Shown here in pieces: positions 1-12,448 of a DNA stretch of 64,000 nucleotides. Every line of letters begins with the position of its first letter. Positions within the stretch are counted from its first letter, which is position 1. The notes beneath the pieces are model-generated. The model was not told the DNA's origin and ran no database searches. It saw only the letters and a program-made list of their open reading frames with translations. The stretch comes from Antrodiella citrinella (lineage: Eukaryota; Basidiomycota; Agaricomycetes; Polyporales; Steccherinaceae), in NCBI GenBank assembly GCA_004802725.1, contig SGPM01000016.1, forward strand, positions 124,001 to 188,000. Reading direction: 5' to 3'. The translations under genes and the position numbers were made by a program.

Positions 1-369
1 AGACCGGCAACAAGGAACGAAGATTGAAGACATCGGACCCTATACCTTAGGATTTTTCTTGGATCTAATTGTCCGCTACGACGTTAAACTGGCACGACCT
101 TCTGTTACCCCTCACTCTCATCCCCGCTCTTGAGCCCTAGCTCGAGCATCCATAATCCGCCGCACAAGCACACCACCACCACTCTACCACAGCCCAGCGC
201 CACCCGAAATGGCCACCGAGAAATTGTCGCCTTTCGTATATTTAATATACGGTGAAGCCAGAGGCAGTGAAGGAGGGAGTCGGCAACGGCAGTTTCGAAC
301 CTGCGAAAGTTCTCGTCAGGGGGCTTACCGCTGCCCCGACTGCCGTCCGTCCAAGTCCACGTAGGAAAC

Positions 370-630
370 CTCCCAGTCTTACGACCTATTGGGGGATTAC
401 GAGGCGTTGGTGAACGCGACCCCCAATAGACTGGTCGCAGGATGGGTTACAGAGATGGGGAGGGGGGGAGTGCTTCCCTGCTCGACTTTAAAAGCCAGTC
501 GCTGCGCGACTCCCATCAAAGCACGGGCGGCCGAGGCCCTTTCGGTACCTACCATAACCCTTATCTCGGCCGCAACTTTTGCGGTTCCATATGGTCCCCA
601 CAGCGAAACCAATCGCTGTGGGACCTCCAC
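370..630. repeat. Hairpin-dense non-coding stretch
   Basis: Several short inverted repeats follow one another. GCGACC/GGTCGC lies at 415-438, GTCGC/GCGAC at 498-510, CCGCAA/TTGCGG at 570-584, and a 13-bp stem with one bulge at 593-625 (loop AACCAA). The overlapping open frames give no recognisable protein. It could be a structured RNA, a small mobile-element remnant or chance. I do not recognise it. Confidence 0.3.
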
Positions 631-914
631 TCGCCATCACCTGAGGGATCACGAGCGAAAAACACAGATACGATGTTCATAATGACTTTCGCGGCAGCAC
701 TGCATACGGCAGTTGTGCTCGATGTAATAAGATCAGTCATACAAACTAGGTTGAGATCGAAAATCACATATTTTTGGCATTGTTCTCTTTCGATGTCGAC
801 ATTGCACTCGCTCACCAGCCACACAATTCGAGATCCAAGACCATATATAATAATGTTAGTTGGATCACTGAAAAAAACTGGAGAAATAGGGCCAGGAGAG
901 GCTATAAACGGGAC

Positions 915-950
915 TGCGTCAAATGGGTGGGTTGCGTCAAATGGGTGGCC
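915..950. repeat. 18-bp tandem duplication (two copies)
   Basis: Two adjacent copies of an 18-base unit starting TGCGTCAAATGGGTGG differ only at the last two positions. They lie in DNA without a convincing gene (1 to about 1,640), which otherwise shows only the hairpins described at 370-630. Confidence 0.6.
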
Positions 951-1638
951 ATCACTGTACTTTCCGACTTCCAAGCGGATCATGTCATCGGCGGATGATA
1001 GACCGCAGCGCAAGTAGTACTGGGTAATGTTCCCGTGCCTTCGACTGCAGGATCCAAATTGTCACAAGTCAAAGAAAGCCGTCGGAGGAGAGGCAGACCA
1101 TATAGAGCCATGAGTAACATCTTCGGTGACTCTTCAAGCTCTCCAGGATCACATAGCCAGTGACAGAAGAAAGGTTGGAACAAGCAAATATGTATAGGTT
1201 ATGAGCGAGAAGAGGGTATCCTCGCCACGTAACATTTACAGGGAGGATAATTGAGTGTTCTGGAGCGACATCGGAACCTAGTATGTGACCCGTCGGTCCT
1301 ACCAACGTCAAGGCGTGGATAATGGGAGACTTGGGAAGGTGACGAGCTCGAGTTAGCATAGCAGCTGGTCACGGTCCCGTTGAATTGTCTAGCAAATTCC
1401 TGGCTGCCATTAGTCTGATTCAACTGGCCCCAAACCGTAGTAGAATTTTCGGTGATTTCCGAGACGGGCCGAGAGACTTTGATCTCAGCTAAGGCGCAGT
1501 CGGATCTGAATTTAGCGGCACTCACGCGGCAGCAGCTTTTGCAGCCACAGACGCGTCGAGTCGCATTGACCTTACTCTGTATCTACACATTTCGTCCATG
1601 GGTCTCATATAGGCCCCCCCCACATTCGTTCTATTTAA

Positions 1639-3103
1639 TCATGAGCTTAGATAGCTCCGCGACACCTCGCAAATTCACCTTCAGCTCTCTAGAAGGTCGC
1701 GTCCTTTGCAAGAAGATACTGGCCGAATCCACACCCTGGCCCCACGAGCCTCACGATTTCCAGCTGGAAGGTGCCTGCAAAGCTTTGGATGGCATTGACG
1801 TGCTCGCCGTCACACCTACCGGTTCTGGCAAGAGTCTTCTGATCATTTACATGCTGCTGTACTCTGCCATAGCCAATGATCCCGCGCTCTGCCCTGCCTC
1901 CCAGCTGAAGGTGAAGAATCCGGCCATGGTTTTTGTATGCCCAATAAAAGCTCTTCAGTACGACATGGTATGTGATTGGTGTCTGCTTTTTTGTTAGAGA
2001 TACTGATTCTACCTACAGGAGCCCAAATTCCGCACCAACGGTCTTGCCACTGTTGTGACAACGTTGAGGCCTCCCAACGAGCGAATCGCGAGGGCAAGAA
2101 GTCGCTGCGGAGCAGTTGAAGACTAAGGAGTACGAAGCGGCTCTGAACGATCCCGCGTTTACCTCCCGCGTCGTTGCGTTCGGTGTTGACGAAGTCCATC
2201 TCCTTGGGACTTGGGGAGCCGAATTCCGCCCAGCTCTTAGGTAGATTGGAAACATTCACGTATGAATGCCTGGTTCGCCGATTTTGATCGGTCTTACGGC
2301 GACACTGCAGTGTGGCACACCCACGAAAGCTGTATGCTCCTTCTTGAATCTCCATGAAGGTGCCTTCCACCTCATTCAAGTTTCCAACACTCAACACGAC
2401 GTACGCATTATTGTCCGTCATATGCAGGTCTCCAATCCCTCCGTTTCCCCAAACTTGACTAGGTCCTGGAATCTGAACGCACAACCATCTCCTTCGGATT
2501 CCGTCTCACATGTTACCGATGGCATCGAGCTCGTAATCTTCCCGGTCGCTCCGACCGCATCTGCATGTACAACTCTCTTAATGCGCCTACAATGCTCATA
2601 CCCTCAACTTCATGCACAACGACTGTCGTTCTCGAGTGACGATTGCAATGGACATACTATCAGTTGGAATTGATGCTGCAGACACCGATGATGTGATTCT
2701 CATAGGAGACACGCCGAGCAACACCGATGATATCGTCCAGAAGGGTGGCCGCATACGGGACGGTCGAGGACATGATTAACGTCTGATCATCTACTTGCCT
2801 AAAAGTGCGGTCGCCAACATGGACATCACATTAGGTCTCAAGGAGGCGAAGCGGTCAAGAGCTAAGGGCCCAAGGCCTACTAGTATGTTGTTGAGAGGAT
2901 TCATAGCTCAGTTTGAATATTGCGCGCGTCGACCTCAGTCAGACTCAGACAATTGGGAGAACGAGGCCGTAGGCGCCGTGCATTCGAATGCCGGCTCACG
3001 GCACTACGGCGGAAAACGGCTTGCGCTCGGCTATCACATTGTTGAAGACTTTTGTTCTACTACGGTTTGGGGCCTGCCAGATGAAGCAGACCTTACTAAG
3101 TGA
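1639..3103 (+). pseudogene. Decayed RecQ-like DEAD/DEAH-box helicase
   Basis: The start at 1639 gives a helicase N-terminus with a Walker A motif (TPTGSGKS) and the CPIKALQYDM segment. A normal intron follows (about 1969-2018). After that the frame is lost. About 100 nt that should encode the region before the DEVH box appears deleted near 2085-2110. The DEVH box (DEVHLLGTWG, about 2180-2215), a motif III-like GLTATL (about 2290) and a C-terminal helicase segment (ILSVGIDAADTDDV, then QKGG, about 2655-2760) lie in different frames with stops between. The usual RAGRDG motif is changed to RIRDGR. RecQ-like helicases of this type are repeated and often broken in agaricomycete genomes. I infer a dead copy. 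Confidence 0.8.
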
Positions 3104-3185
3104 CCCGCGGCTCGTCTCTCGGTCAATAGTTGGTCTGCCTAGGGGAGACTAACCCGTTCATTCATGCTATTGTCAGGTCGACTAC

Positions 3186-3800
3186 TTGAGGAACCGGCTA
3201 CGAGGAGAAAACATCAAGTCTAGAACACACAACTTTGCCTCTCCTGGAGCGACCGCTGAAGCCGACCTCTCAGTTCAAATGACGAGGTTCTTCCCGCAGT
3301 TCCCGAAGAAAGACTCCCCTACCTCGACTCCGTCGTTAGATCCGGCCAAGATTACCTATTGTCCGTACCCATCTCATGCTCGCCCAATGACCGGGTTGTT
3401 GACAACGCGTTGTTAGGTGTGTACATTGGCATCAACGATTGCGGGGGTACCGAGGTCGACGAGCTGGAGGTCATCGTTGACACCGTGTCTGACGCCATGC
3501 ACGATCTGTATGTGAAAGCGGGGGCTAGGAACTTCTTCCTTGTTGATGTGCCGCCTGTCCATCGGTCGCCTCAAGGTGTGTACGGCTTGGACAATATATG
3601 CCATCCATCACCTCATACCGTTCTTAGCTGCGAACTCTGGGTCTTCAGATGAGATAGAAGAGCGTGTCAATATCTGGAACACCCTCCTTCAAGCACATAC
3701 CATCGAGTTCGGTACGAACAGCAAGGAAGCTACGACGCTCTTGTTTTCGTCCTCTACCTCCTACCGACGCCAACGTCTTCCTCGAATGTGTCGTTCAACC
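3186..3800 (+). pseudogene. Fragment of a GDSL-type carbohydrate esterase (CE16-like)
   Basis: Pieces in two frames resemble fungal secreted GDSL/CE16 acetylesterases: a segment with FASPGATAE and TRFFPQFPKKDS, then VYIGINDCGG (the GxND block III), DLYVKAGARNFF and VDVPPV. A plausible intron (about 3574-3628) is followed by SSDEIEERV and SKEATTLLFSS. The N-terminal GDSY block with the nucleophile serine and the C-terminal DxxH block are not found. One frame change lies near 3350-3360. It directly follows the helicase pseudogene, so both are probably relics. Family assignment is moderately sure; that it is not intact is nearly certain. Confidence 0.65.
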
Positions 3801-3822
3801 ACCACGCCGATACCCATGACAG

Positions 3823-4195
3823 ATGGATGAAGTCATGGTCTACGCCCCCGTACCTTTAGGAGGGTTGTCAGAGCAGGAGGCGTGTCATTTGAACGCGACG
3901 GAAGCATGGGTCCGCGGCCTGTGTCAAGTGCGCCCCACCGCGCGCACCGGCATTTACACGTCTCGTACTCTCACCGCCAACATCCGTCACTGTGTATTTC
4001 AAGTGTATTCCACTCTTGTACAAACTTGACGAATTTGATGATTGGTGTCTTGTTAGTCATAGTGCGTTGCGGGATATGTCATTTGCGAAAGTCTCGGTCG
4101 TCTGGATGCCAGTGGATGGCATGTTTTTTGCGTCCGAGCCTCTCCGAGGCAAGCTGGCCCAGGCTGTTATGAGAGAGATCAGATCAGATCAGTGC
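3823..4195 (+). pseudogene. Unrecognised coding scrap
   Basis: Two overlapping open segments look protein-like: one with GLSEQEACHLNATEAW, then, one frame over, LYKLDEFDDW and WMPVDGMFFASEPLRGK. Neither has a plausible start-to-stop structure and I cannot name a family. Its position after two decayed genes suggests another relic. Confidence 0.3.
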
Positions 4196-4715
4196 GGTGA
4201 GTCCAGATCATCTCCTACGTCGGCATCCTCGGCACAGCAGCAGTGCTATTGCTCCAATGTTGCTCAACTTTTTTATTCTTCTGCGAAACCTACTTTTGAG
4301 TATCATATTACCTCTGGAGCTAGTGTCTTGTACTTGATACTGCACACGACTTCACTTCCTGCTCAGGACCGCGATACCACCGCTCGATCACGTCTGCAAT
4401 CATCTCACAGCTCGCCCTCGGATCGTCTGGTCTGGTCGAGACTCGACATATTTTTCTGTATACATATCTCAGGGGACCTTCTAATACCACCATCACGTAC
4501 AGTTAGTGGGCCTCTCCTGCTTTTTCCCTCTACTAGTCCATTGGATTCCCTCTTGTGTCCCAAGGTGTTTCGCCGACATCCGTGGACGCGCTCGCGCTAA
4601 ACTCAAAACCCAAAACACGACATTACCTCTGCATTCGAACGCAGAGACACGGTCCATAGTCGCTCGAACGAACCCAAAATACCTGACAGCAAAACCGAAG
4701 AAGGAAGAGTCCAGG
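4196..4715. other. Gene-poor interval upstream of the dihydroxylase gene
   Basis: No recognisable coding region or repeat. It presumably holds the promoter and 5' leader of the gene starting at 4716. I see no clear TATA box or named operator. Confidence 0.4.
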
Positions 4716-6853
<2,138 letters not shown>

Positions 6854-7008
6854 ACGTTGAACGATACTGACCCTTGTTTGTTGTACTACCGTGCTTTTAT
6901 AGGTTGTGTAGATCTGACCGTGATGCCATTCCGTACACAAACTAGCTAATGTGATGACCACTGTAATGCCATGCTATGAATACCATGTCCGACTAAATCC
7001 ACATTTGT

Positions 7009-8637
7009 TCAGAATACGATTTTCTTCCCTTGACTGGGCACGATGCTCGCATCCTCGCGTTTAGCAAGTGCGAGCGCGGCGCCGGGTTTCGGTCGTGCCT
7101 TCATAGGTCTCGACGAGTACCGCGGTTTGCACTCTCCAGTCTCCTCATCTCCGTCCGTCCTCCTCCTCTTCGCAGCGAACGTCTTTGCGCCTTCAGCGTC
7201 GCCGCCGTCCATCGCGACGTCACCATCTACATCCCCCTCTCCCGCTGCCTTCCGCTTCGGCCTGACGTCGTCTTTGCCTTTGCCCTTGAACTTGTGGTCG
7301 CCCGTACGTTCTGGTCGCGGGCCAGCACCTCCTCGCCTGACAGCGTCCGGGGACCCGTATTCGACTTTGAGGTCGCGTCCGTCGAGGTAGTGATTCCGCA
7401 TGTTGACCAGGGCTTCGGTCGCGTCTTCGGTGCGATGAAAATCGACAAAGGCCCATCTACAGACGTGTTAATTAGTAGGAGTATGATGTTTAAGACGGTC
7501 ACAAACTACCCACCCTTTACATTTTCCAGTGTCTTCGAATGTCCCCATCCGAATCTTCCGCAACCACTTCTCCTTCACGTGTTCGACAGGTGTCTCGTCG
7601 TCATCCTTCTTCTTAGGTGCGTTGGGACGCGTGTGATTCCGAGTAAGAAGCTCTTTCAGTGACTGATCGGTCGTCTCGAAGCCAAGGTTTCCGAAAAATA
7701 GCGTAGGGCCTGGAGGTTGTTTCTGTACGCGCAGAATCTTCTGGGCGGTTTTTGTTGCGGTGGCGGCGTTTGCTTTCTCCTCAGTTGCTGCTGCGGATGT
7801 TGAGGGGCGACCCTCGAAATCATCGCCTGTGGAAAGAATGCAATAAGAAACGGAAATTGAGTGCAGGCAGATAGTGGTCTTACCATCTTTGATCAGCAGC
7901 CGTCTCCCGTCGAGGTGTCCCTCCGAGAGTGCAATTGCTACTGCCTTCTGATCAGCCGTCTCGAAGTCCACGTAGGCGAATCTATCATCGGGAGGGGGAA
8001 CAAAATTTATATTCGTCGGTATAATTTGAACAGACGACCGCTCGTAGACAAAAACTAACCCTCGGTTCTCCTTCACGACGTTGCCCCTCATCACCGGTCC
8101 AGCAGCAACTTTCAACGGCATGTGCACTCTCGTGATCTCCCCACACCCGTCGAAGAACTTCTTCAAAGCCTCTGCGGTCGTCTTGAACGACAAGTTCCCG
8201 ACCCATATCGAGTTTTTGCGTTTCGGTGCCTTGGAGGGGGCGATTTCTGCAGAGTTCTTGACAGACTTTTTTTTCGCTTTGGTCTTGTCTGCGGCACCTG
8301 CGCTGGCCTCTTCTTTCTCCTTCCTTTTTTGCCGTCTGCGCTCGGCGTGCGAGAGGACGGGGGTGTCATCCTCCTCGTCCTCTACTTTGTCTTCATCTCC
8401 GTCTTCTGCTTCGGACTCGGCATCATCGGAGTCCGAGTCTTCTGAGGCAGAGCTGGCATCGGAGTCCGAGTCTTCTGAAGCAGAGCTGGTATCGGCGTCC
8501 GGTACTGGCTTGGATTTGGATTTGGACTTGGAAGGACTCGGTTTGGAGCGTTTCGCTGCTTTCTGCGGTTTCGCTATCTTCGCGGGTGGGACCACGGGAA
8601 GCTCGGAGTCCGAGCTTGACGCTTCACTGGAAGACAT
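7009..8637 (-). CDS. Nucleolar RNA-binding protein with two RRM domains, Nop13-like
   Basis: Exons, 5' to 3': 8637-8060, 7981-7884, 7826-7514, 7456-7009, encoding 478 aa. The first 130 residues are acidic and serine-rich (repeated SEDSDSD) with a basic KRKEKEE stretch. RRM1 begins at SIWVGNLSFKT (RNP2) with RNP1 split by an intron (NRG, FAYVDFE). RRM2 has TLFFGNLGFET and GWAFVDF, again split by an intron. The tail is basic, with KRRR signals. This order matches fungal Nop13, a nucleolar protein of pre-60S particles. It converges with the dihydroxylase gene, the stop codons being about 155 nt apart. All four exons keep phase. The Nop13 name rests on architecture, so a related nucleolar RRM protein is possible. 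Confidence 0.88.
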
Positions 8638-10063
8638 GTGATTAATGTGAACACGACTGTGCGTGAGTGTAGATGGGAGATTCGAACGTGAGGAGGTGTG
8701 GTTTAAGTTGTACGAGTCGTCTAATTTCCCATTCCAAAAGTTAATGGGCGTCAAGGCAAACAGTCAGCGTGAATTACGAACGAGGCCGTCTTCAAGGTTG
8801 GACTTGTTCGCGACCATTTCCTAGTTCAGTGAAAAACATAACGTTCGCATCTCACTCTTACACTGTCTGATTGTCTGACTGCAGTCTCTCGTACTCAACC
8901 GTCCTCCAATCATTGTGGCGAGTACGTGACACATCTGCGTCGACTGATATCGAAACTTATGTACTTGTGCTCTCCGTAAGTGAACTACCCTCATCTGCCA
9001 ATGGCGATGTACTTATGCTGCTTCAAGCTCGCTGTCAAAGTTGCCATCTTCCATGCTTGGTGTGGGGATCTCGGAGAGCGCAGTACTCTTAGAAGAACCA
9101 TGCTTTGCTTGGCCAGGTCGGCATGGCTCTCCTGCCAGACACATTGTTCCGCCAAATACCCTTCAGAAGGCATGTGACGCCCGGTCGAGCCGACGTTTAT
9201 ACCGTCCCATCGATTGTCTTTGAAGTAATGCAATAAGGTTCGACCCGACGTTCATCCATATAGATCACGTTGCAGAAGAAGATTGTCTTCCTATAGGATC
9301 TCCACGTATCGAAGATAACGAGGTGTATGCTTCAATCTTCCGAGTCATCTGGTGACCTCACCGACGTGGTCTTTCTCGCAAAGTTGTACGTTGCTGGCCT
9401 CAAGCTGGCTTACGCATCCGATTTCGCATTGGTCACGCCAGGGATAGGTTCCTTGCTGTATCGCTTCTCCCGATGTCGGAAAGACTTTATACCACTTATC
9501 CTGGTAGATCCTCTACTTGAACCGCACCAAGCTCATACCTAGGAGAGCTGCTCTCCCTGTTCCTTCATTGAGCGCCCATGGTGTCAGGTGTGGCGTCTTT
9601 TATTTTCCGTTGCTGCTGCTTTAGATTCATAGCTCAACACTACGCTCCGCATATTGTCGGATCGGGGTTTGCGCTGGAGGCAACAGGGTCGTCAAGACGT
9701 CCAGCAAAAGTTGAAACTCTACTTCTCCGAGAAAATCTACACCATACGGTACGCACATCTCTGCCGATAAGATGCTTCATATCCTCAGCTCTCCACATGT
9801 CATCTTGTCAGATATTGCTTCCTGTGCGAGACATCTGTCACTTACTCTAAATGAACTTTGTTTCTCGGTCACATTTACACGTTTGCAACTTCTGGTGAAC
9901 AAGCCAAGATAGCATTCAAACTACCGTTCAAGCCTCCCTGAACCCAGGAACCTTGAACAATACAGCTCTTGTAGTTATAAGGTGGTCAGCTGCACTGCGA
10001 CATGAGTAGCTTGAGGCCCCTCCCCGTGTCCTGGTAATACTCTCGCACGCGACGACGCTCATT
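8638..10063. other. 1.4-kb intergenic region upstream of ferric reductase 1
   Basis: No convincing gene. Short open frames (8871-9092, 9327-9542, 9578-9850) lack good starts and recognisable domains. A 14-base string AGGTGTGGCGTCTT at about 9586 recurs at about 15705 upstream of the second ferric reductase, and the degenerate GATA element at 9762-9813 corresponds to the one at 15855-15903. The two promoters therefore share ancestry. Confidence 0.45.
9762..9813. promoter_or_regulatory. Degenerate paired GATA element upstream of ferric reductase 1
   Basis: TGCCGATAAGATG (9762-9774) and CATCTTGTCAGAT (9801-9813) sit 250-300 nt before the start codon at 10064. They match the perfect inverted repeat upstream of the second paralogue, but with changes. 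The left arm keeps GATAA but loses the ATCT lead. The right arm reads GACAA instead of GATAA on its strand. Iron-GATA repressor binding is predicted to be weak or lost. Confidence 0.5.
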
Positions 10064-12361
10064 ATGACAGCACTTACCGAGAAACAGCGCCTCAAGGCAC
10101 TTGGTGAACAGGTCTGTAAATCCAACCTGACGCGACATGTAGTGTGTCCGAGTCGTTGAGGATGGCGTTGACTTTGATTATATTAGGAATTTCCGAAGTA
10201 CCTCTGGTATTTCTACGCCTGTGTCATTGCTGCAGCTGCGATGGTCAATCTTTGCTCTATGATCTGGGCATGGTGGCGGCGTCGCAAATACTCGTCGATG
10301 ACGACCTCCACTATCACACTGCGGAAGGGTGTTGTATCGTCGAACCGGATGCCCGCTGCTATCATTTCTGCCACGCGGATCGTGGCATTCCGATGGAGGA
10401 TTCCCTCTGTCGATATGACACTTCTTGAGGTCTTGCTGACGATCACGTTCATGGTCATTTACTTTTGCTTTGAGTGGACGAACAGTACGTGTCCATCTGT
10501 TCCCTCGTATGTTTGTGCGTTGGCTCACGTTTAAGGACAGCCCTTCACTATGACGATGGATTGTGGGGCAACAGAGCGGGGCATCTTGCCGCCATTCAGT
10601 TTCCCCTGATTGTCGCGCTCTCAGGCAAGAACAATATCATTGGCAGTGCGTTGTCCTTTGGTGCTCTGGTGGGTTTGAGAGCTAAACATTCATTTTCAGT
10701 GATCACCGGTTTGGGCCACGAAAAGGTAAGTTTCAAACATATCGAGCACCACGCTCATTCGGAGAGCTTATCAATTGCACAGTTGAACTTGATGCACAGA
10801 GTAGTGTCGCGAATCGTCCTGATCATGGTCTGGACCCATCTCGTTGGTACCTATTTCCATTGGCAGACGTCAGTATCATCGCTTCTGCCCCATCCTTTGA
10901 GCGAGCTGACGCGAACATATTTATGACAGTGGTGGTCACAGAGACGAACGTCCCTGGATTTATGCCTCATGGATTGTAGCTGGACTGATTGCGTGCATCT
11001 GCTATACGTTCCTCGTCTTCCTATCCTGGGGCCCAATTCGAAGACGTTTCTACGAACGCTTCTACGTTATGCACATGGTGCTCGTAACGTATGTTATCAC
11101 ACTATATTCGATCGCACCTAGACGATAGCTCATTCTGTAACAGTGTCATCATGATCTGCGCCATGTATCACATCCACACAGACGACGTTGTGAACACCGT
11201 ATATGCCTCTCCATATTTCTGGCCGTCATTCATCGCCTGGGGCATCGACCGTATCGCCCGACTCGTCCGGGTTCTCCTCCTCAATAGCGTCTTCAAACTT
11301 CCGAAAGACTTGGGCCAAGTTGCACTGGTCACGTCCGATACCCTTCTCATTACCATCAAGCGACACGTCCCTCGTGGTTTGACTTGGCGTTCCGGTCAGC
11401 ACATGTTTGTGGCGTTCCCGACTTTAGGCCCCGGACAGAGCCATCCATTTACTATTGCATCTGTGGTGGAGCGGGATGCGAGAGAGCAGGAGCTGGTGTT
11501 CATTGCGCGGGTAAGAGAGGGGTTTACGAGGTGCTTGAAGGACCATGTGCTCGAAGTTGGAGGAGCGTGCGACGTGCCAATCATTTTGGACGGACCGTAC
11601 GGTTCACCACCGGATATCACGCCTTTCTCTACTTGCGTGTTCATCGCTGGTACGTGCACAAGTATGATTCCGAAGTGTCGCTCAAAGTCCTATCTTCAGG
11701 TGGTTCCGGCGTTACGTTTACTCTTCCTCGTTTCGAAGACCTGGTCAAGTAAGTCATGTCATCTTCGTCTTAACCAAAGAGCTTAGGCTGATGTGTTGTG
11801 CAGTGAACTCCAGAAGAATCATGCCTGCGCCAGCCGTATCACCTTTATCTGGGCGATAAATGAACGCGCACACATGCGTTGGATTGCTAAACGTCTTACC
11901 GAGATCACTTCTCTGGTTCCTTCGCACGTCACCCTCACGGTTTCCATCTTCGTCACGTCATCTCCGAGCCCGTCTCGAGATTCTTTCGAATCTCCACCTT
12001 CTACACCGACGAGCGAGGAAGACGTAGAGAAGAAGGCAGTGGCCGATGACTCCGACGAGAGCGTCAGTGATCTAGAGGAGAAACTAGACCGGGTCAGTGT
12101 GTCTTATGGGCGACCGGACATCAAGAAGATCCTAGAGTTGGAAGTGGATGTGTCGCAGGGCCCGGTGTCTGTTGATGGTTAGTGTTTTATATCTCAATGA
12201 GCAGCTAGTACTCATCACCGTGACGAACATCTGCAGTATCGGGTCCGCAGTCCTTGATCGCTGCTACCCGTTCTGCCTTGGTGTCAACTTTTGCTGGCCC
12301 TCTTGGAGTCCTCAAAGGCGCACCGACTGTCCAGCTCAACGTCGAGGCTTTTTCAATGTGA
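10064..12361 (+). CDS. Ferric/cupric-chelate reductase, FRE family (paralogue 1)
   Basis: Ten exons: 10064-10111, 10187-10484, 10541-10645, 10700-10725, 10783-10868, 10930-11088, 11144-11649, 11700-11748, 11804-12177, 12237-12361; 591 aa, all phases agree. The family moves electrons from NADPH through FAD and two haems across the plasma membrane to reduce extracellular Fe(III) or Cu(II). Visible: a hydrophobic N-terminal half with several membrane segments, haem-ligand histidines in AGHLAAIQ, GLGHEK, LMHRVV and HLVGTYFHW, the FAD motif GQSHPFTIAS, and NADPH-binding LDGPYGSP and AGGSGVTFTLP. A C-terminal acidic insert carries SDLEEKLD. It is a tandem paralogue of the gene at 16183-18509. Its stop lies 87 nt from that of the convergent RBR gene. 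Confidence 0.95.
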
Positions 12362-12448
12362 TTCTTGCGATGGGCGATGAGGTTGCTCTCGCGACGTGTT
12401 GTTACCATCTTGTCAAAACCATGTGTTACGATTGTGGGCGAGGATAAT

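Noticed and set aside
442..1017. 191-residue open frame and overlapping minus-strand frame
   Set aside because: No domain, no supporting intron structure, and it runs through hairpins and a tandem repeat.
8081..8641. 186-residue plus-strand open frame
   Set aside because: Antisense to the acidic serine-rich N-terminus of the Nop13-like protein.
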